Shown here in pieces: positions 15,144 through 18,372 of a stretch of DNA of 18,372 nt (position 1 is the first letter of the stretch; every line of letters starts with the position of its first letter). The notes below the pieces were generated by a model that saw nothing but the letters and a program-made list of their open reading frames with translations, did not search any database and was not told the DNA's origin. Origin of the DNA: Candidatus Segatella albertsiae (lineage in GTDB: Bacteria; Bacteroidota; Bacteroidia; Bacteroidales; Bacteroidaceae); assembly GCA_002451555.1 (NCBI GenBank), contig DKCU01000159.1:1-18372 (forward strand), given 5' to 3'. Both the position numbers and the translations under genes were made by a program.

Positions 15144-18100
15144 TTAAAATGTGAGGTTCAGACCGAATGTAAAGTTACGAGTGAATGGATAACGACCTAC
15201 ACCGCTGGCATCACGCTTTGCCTCAGGATCCCATCCGTCGGAAATCTTGGTGCTTTCCCAAAGGTCCTCGCCTGTGAAATAGATGCGGGCTGCATTCACA
15301 AAACCGATCTTCTTCAAGAGAGATGCAGGGAAGTTGTAGCCAACAGTCAAGTTCTTCAATCGGATGTAGCGACCATCTTGTGCCGTCAACGAGTTAGCTT
15401 GATAGTTGTAACCGATGATATTGCTATCCGTTGTGTATGGGTTATAATAGGCATTTGGATTCTCAGGAGTCCATGTATTGCCAATACCACTGGTCGTTGT
15501 GTTGGTATAGAGCGTACGGAATGGCACGGTGAATGGGTCGATGCCACGATAGATAAATCGGTTGGCTGAACCTTGGAACACGATGTTGAAGTCGATGCCC
15601 TTCCAAGATGCACCTGCATTGAATGAGTAGGAGATTTCTGGGGTATCGCTACCGAGATAGATATAGTCTCTATAGTCGAGTACGCCATCTTTATTCTCAT
15701 CGCAGTACATATTGTCACCTACACGAAGGTTGCTTGGCATTCCGATTCCATTGTTAGGATAGTACTTCGCCTCGTAAGCCTTCAACTGCTCCTCGTTCTG
15801 AATCTTGCCCGCATAGCGAAGACCGAAGATGGAGTTCAAGGAGTAACCCTGCTGAGTACTTGTGTAACCCGACTTCAAGACAGATGTGCCACCATAATCG
15901 GTCAACTCATTGCGGGCGAAGGTGATATTGCCACCTACGTGATATTGTACATCGCCTATCTTGCCATTGTAGTTGATACTACCTTCATATCCCCAGTCCT
16001 TGAACTTACCGACATTGGCTGTTGGAGCGGCATCACCGAGAACCGCTGGATAAGAAACCGCAACGAGCATGTTGTCGTTCTTCTTCAAGAAGGCTTCCAC
16101 CGTACCAGTCAAGGCACCATTGAAGAAACCGAAGTCAAGAGCCACGTTATAGTTCTTGATACGCTCCCACTGACGAGTGGTGGATGCAAACTTACCATTG
16201 GTAGCAATATAGGTGAGCTTATCACTGCCTACGTATGCACCACCTAAAGTAGTCAAGTTGTAGAACTGATAACCATCATAATTGTCGATGCCGCTCTGCG
16301 AACCCATCTCTGCATAAGAAGCACGGAGCTTCAAGTTGCTAATCCACTTCACGTCCTTCAAGAAGTTCTCTTGGTTGATACGCCAGCCGAGAGATGCACC
16401 CCAGAAGAAATCCCAACGGTTCTGAGGCAAGAACTTGGAGCTACCATCATAACGTCCATTGAACTCGAAGAGATACTTGCTATCGAAATCATAATTGAAA
16501 CGACCGAAGTATGACATGATGGCGGTACGATAATTATTCTTGCGAATGTCATCACTTGTCAAGGTCAAGGTACCATTACCATTGATGACATCAAGACCTT
16601 CCAAGATGTCCGTGTAACTTGCGCCAAAGAATTCCTTGTCTGTCAACTCATACTGAGCACCCAAGGTCAAGCTCGTATTATGAAGCTTCGCAAAAGTCTT
16701 GTGAGCATTGACGAAACCCGAGATACTATAGAAGTCCGTGCGCCCAGAAGTCTGCTGATAATAGGATTTCTCCTGTACAGGGTCTTCCAACACCTTGGTG
16801 TCGCCAACATAATTATAATAGGTGATGGCATTCTGGATTTTGCGGCGACGAGCCTCGCTGGTATTATATCCCACATTGACGTTGGCATCGAGCCAGTCTG
16901 TGATGTGAGCCTTCAAGGTCTCGCTGATATTGAGTGAACGAACGGATAGTTTATTGTCACCTCCCTGTGAAACCTTAGCCACTGGCGAAGCCCATGTACC
17001 CCAAGCGTATGGCTTTCCATCCATGGTGGTCAAAGGAAGACCAGGCATAGGAACACTTGTGCTCAATGCCGAACCCACCTGAGTAGGAGCCACCTGCTCC
17101 TGACGGCTGAAAGCGATGCTGCTTTCCAAGGTGAATATCTTATTGAGCTTGTTGCTGTAGTTCCAGCGAATATTATAACGCTTGTTGTTGTTCTTGCCAT
17201 ATTGGAGAGTAGAGCCATCATAGAGAAAACTACCAGAAATACGATAGGCACTCTTGTCGTTACCACCAGCCAAACTCAAACTATGGTTGGTGCTCCATGT
17301 AGAGCCAAAGAGACTACCGAGCCAATCCACGCTATCATCAAAAACAAAATCGCTTACGTCGGTGAAAGCAGACTGACCAAATGGGTTGGTTGTCTTCTTC
17401 ACATCAATATATCCGCCTTTGTATTTCTTGGCAAGTTCTGCGTATGTGTACCACACATTACTGGTGTTATTATCATTGATAAGTGCCTGTTGCACACCAT
17501 CCGCCCATTGGTCGATGGTGCAAAGTGTTGGCATCAAACCGACCGTCTTCAAGGTTGCGCTACCACTATAGTTGACCTGAAGCTTGCCTTCCTTTCCCTT
17601 CTTGGTCGTGATGAGAACAACACCACCTGCGGCACGGCTACCATAGATAGCTGCGGAACCATCCTTCAAGAAGTTGATGCTCTCGATATCGTCAGGGTTG
17701 AGCAATCGCATCTCACTCACGCTGTTGGCTGCCACGCCATCAATGACAATAAGTGGGTCGGTAGAGTTCATGGACGAAGAACCACGGAGATTCAAACTCC
17801 AACTCTCATCACCTGGCGCAGAGGAAGAACGGCTAATCATGACACCAGGCACCTGACCTTGCAATGCCTGTAAAGGAGAGGCCAAACCACCCTTGCCCTC
17901 GAATGCCTTGCTATCCACTACCGTCACGGCACCTGTCAAGGATTCTTTCTTCTGTACACCATAACCTACGACTACCACCTCCTGAAGAGTCTGGTTGTCC
18001 TCGCTCATGGTTACGTTGAGTTGGTTGCCTGTTACTTTCAGAGTCTGCTCTGTGAAACCAATGTAGGAGAACTTGAGTTGTGCACCCTTTGCCGCCTTGA

Positions 18101-18326
18101 TGGAATAATGACCATCCATGTCTGTGACGGTACCGCCCTGCTGTCCTACCACTTGCACTGTCACGCCGATAAGCGGTTCACCCGTCTTATCCACTACAGT
18201 ACCTTGCACCTGTTGCTGTTGTGCCACGATCGGATTAGGGTTGCCAGCTGCCATCAAAGAGGCTGAGAATGTAGGCATCGCCAATCCTGCTGTAAGCATA
18301 CAAACTTGAATGAAATGTTGCTTCAT
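15144..18326 (-). CDS. SusC/RagA family TonB-dependent outer-membrane transporter
   Basis: The ATG at 18326 (1060 residues) is chosen because it begins a good signal peptide (MKQHFIQVCMLTAGLAMPTF, cleaved near SLMAA); the frame is open to a GTG at 18362. Domains in order are a CarboxypepD_reg-like domain (about 40-110, GTVVDKTGEPLIGVTVQV and DGHYSIKAAKGAQLKFSYIG), the SusC-specific segment LQEVVVVGYG (114-123), and the TonB plug (about 124-242, with NPDDIESINFLKDGSAAIYG and GGVVLITTKKG). A large beta-barrel follows, ending RNFTFGLNLTF with the C-terminal Phe used for barrel assembly. It imports oligosaccharides across the outer membrane with SusD, driven by TonB. No N-terminal STN domain is present, so signalling to an anti-sigma factor through it is unlikely. 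It is the first visible gene of the operon. Confidence 0.96.
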   Translation of the reverse strand: MKQHFIQVCMLTAGLAMPTFSASLMAAGNPNPIVAQQQQVQGTVVDKTGEPLIGVTVQVVGQQGGTVTDMDGHYSIKAAKGAQLKFSYIGFTEQTLKVTGNQLNVTMSEDNQTLQEVVVVGYGVQKKESLTGAVTVVDSKAFEGKGGLASPLQALQGQVPGVMISRSSSAPGDESWSLNLRGSSSMNSTDPLIVIDGVAANSVSEMRLLNPDDIESINFLKDGSAAIYGSRAAGGVVLITTKKGKEGKLQVNYSGSATLKTVGLMPTLCTIDQWADGVQQALINDNNTSNVWYTYAELAKKYKGGYIDVKKTTNPFGQSAFTDVSDFVFDDSVDWLGSLFGSTWSTNHSLSLAGGNDKSAYRISGSFLYDGSTLQYGKNNNKRYNIRWNYSNKLNKIFTLESSIAFSRQEQVAPTQVGSALSTSVPMPGLPLTTMDGKPYAWGTWASPVAKVSQGGDNKLSVRSLNISETLKAHITDWLDANVNVGYNTSEARRRKIQNAITYYNYVGDTKVLEDPVQEKSYYQQTSGRTDFYSISGFVNAHKTFAKLHNTSLTLGAQYELTDKEFFGASYTDILEGLDVINGNGTLTLTSDDIRKNNYRTAIMSYFGRFNYDFDSKYLFEFNGRYDGSSKFLPQNRWDFFWGASLGWRINQENFLKDVKWISNLKLRASYAEMGSQSGIDNYDGYQFYNLTTLGGAYVGSDKLTYIATNGKFASTTRQWERIKNYNVALDFGFFNGALTGTVEAFLKKNDNMLVAVSYPAVLGDAAPTANVGKFKDWGYEGSINYNGKIGDVQYHVGGNITFARNELTDYGGTSVLKSGYTSTQQGYSLNSIFGLRYAGKIQNEEQLKAYEAKYYPNNGIGMPSNLRVGDNMYCDENKDGVLDYRDYIYLGSDTPEISYSFNAGASWKGIDFNIVFQGSANRFIYRGIDPFTVPFRTLYTNTTTSGIGNTWTPENPNAYYNPYTTDSNIIGYNYQANSLTAQDGRYIRLKNLTVGYNFPASLLKKIGFVNAARIYFTGEDLWESTKISDGWDPEAKRDASGVGRYPFTRNFTFGLNLTF

Positions 18327-18372
18327 AATAGGTTTAGTATTATTATTTATTATTGAGTCCACTTGAAAAAGT

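Larger units (their letters stand above)
7130..18326 (-). other. Polysaccharide utilisation locus for a uronic-acid polymer
   Basis: Six minus-strand genes lie in one direction with gaps of 55-170 bases and no convincing internal promoter: susC, susD, Big2 lipoprotein, lyase lipoprotein, DNRLRE protein and secreted lyase. The bidirectional terminator at 7048-7103 ends the unit. The 46 bases before susC in the window show no promoter or regulator, so control must come from outside the window. Two lyases of the alginate-lyase family point to a uronate polysaccharide as substrate. Confidence 0.85.

Noticed and set aside
18327..18362. A longer susC start at GTG 18362
   Set aside because: It would place 12 polar residues before the signal peptide; the ATG at 18326 starts a normal one.

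Overview
The window looks like chromosomal DNA from a gut- or rumen-type Bacteroidota, most likely Prevotella/Segatella. The reasons are a SusC/SusD pair, surface lipoproteins with Ser/Asp/Glu-rich residues after the lipid cysteine, weak Shine-Dalgarno sites, a TAnnTTTG-type promoter, and a C-terminal tail typical of Prevotella secreted proteins. The genus is inferred, not proven. There are no RNA genes, insertion sequences or CRISPR arrays that I can support.

Left part (1-5365). An ECF sigma factor overlaps a small one-pass membrane protein that is probably its anti-sigma factor. A strong terminator closes the pair. The sigma gene is preceded by an ECF-type promoter, which suggests autoregulation. 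Next are a secreted GH43 glycosidase on the plus strand and, on the minus strand and convergent with it, a secreted GH88-type unsaturated glucuronyl hydrolase. Upstream of the GH88 gene on the same strand is a small outer-membrane beta-barrel protein.

Middle (5377-7103). A plus-strand gene encodes an AAA-ATPase-like protein with a C-terminal PD-(D/E)XK nuclease-like domain. It has its own promoter, and a 19-bp-stem hairpin follows it and probably terminates transcription from both sides.

Right part (7130-18326, all minus strand). This is a polysaccharide utilisation locus, read in the order susC, susD, Big2-domain surface lipoprotein, alginate-lyase-family lipoprotein, secreted protein with two DNRLRE (CBM96-like) domains, and a second secreted alginate-lyase-family enzyme. 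Surface proteins would capture and cut a uronic-acid polysaccharide, SusC/SusD would import the oligosaccharides, and the periplasmic lyase would cut them further. The GH88 enzyme could remove the unsaturated uronate ends made by the lyases. The substrate is not settled: alginate, glucuronan or another uronate polymer are all possible.

The most interesting points are in the lyase region. The two lyases are close tandem paralogues. The secreted copy starts with a signal peptide and about 35 residues matching the start of the neighbouring DNRLRE protein, so it appears to carry the stump of a lost binding domain. Both lyases share a C-x2-C-x-C-x4-H-x3-H cluster that may bind a metal. Nested hairpins separate the surface part of the operon from the secreted part.
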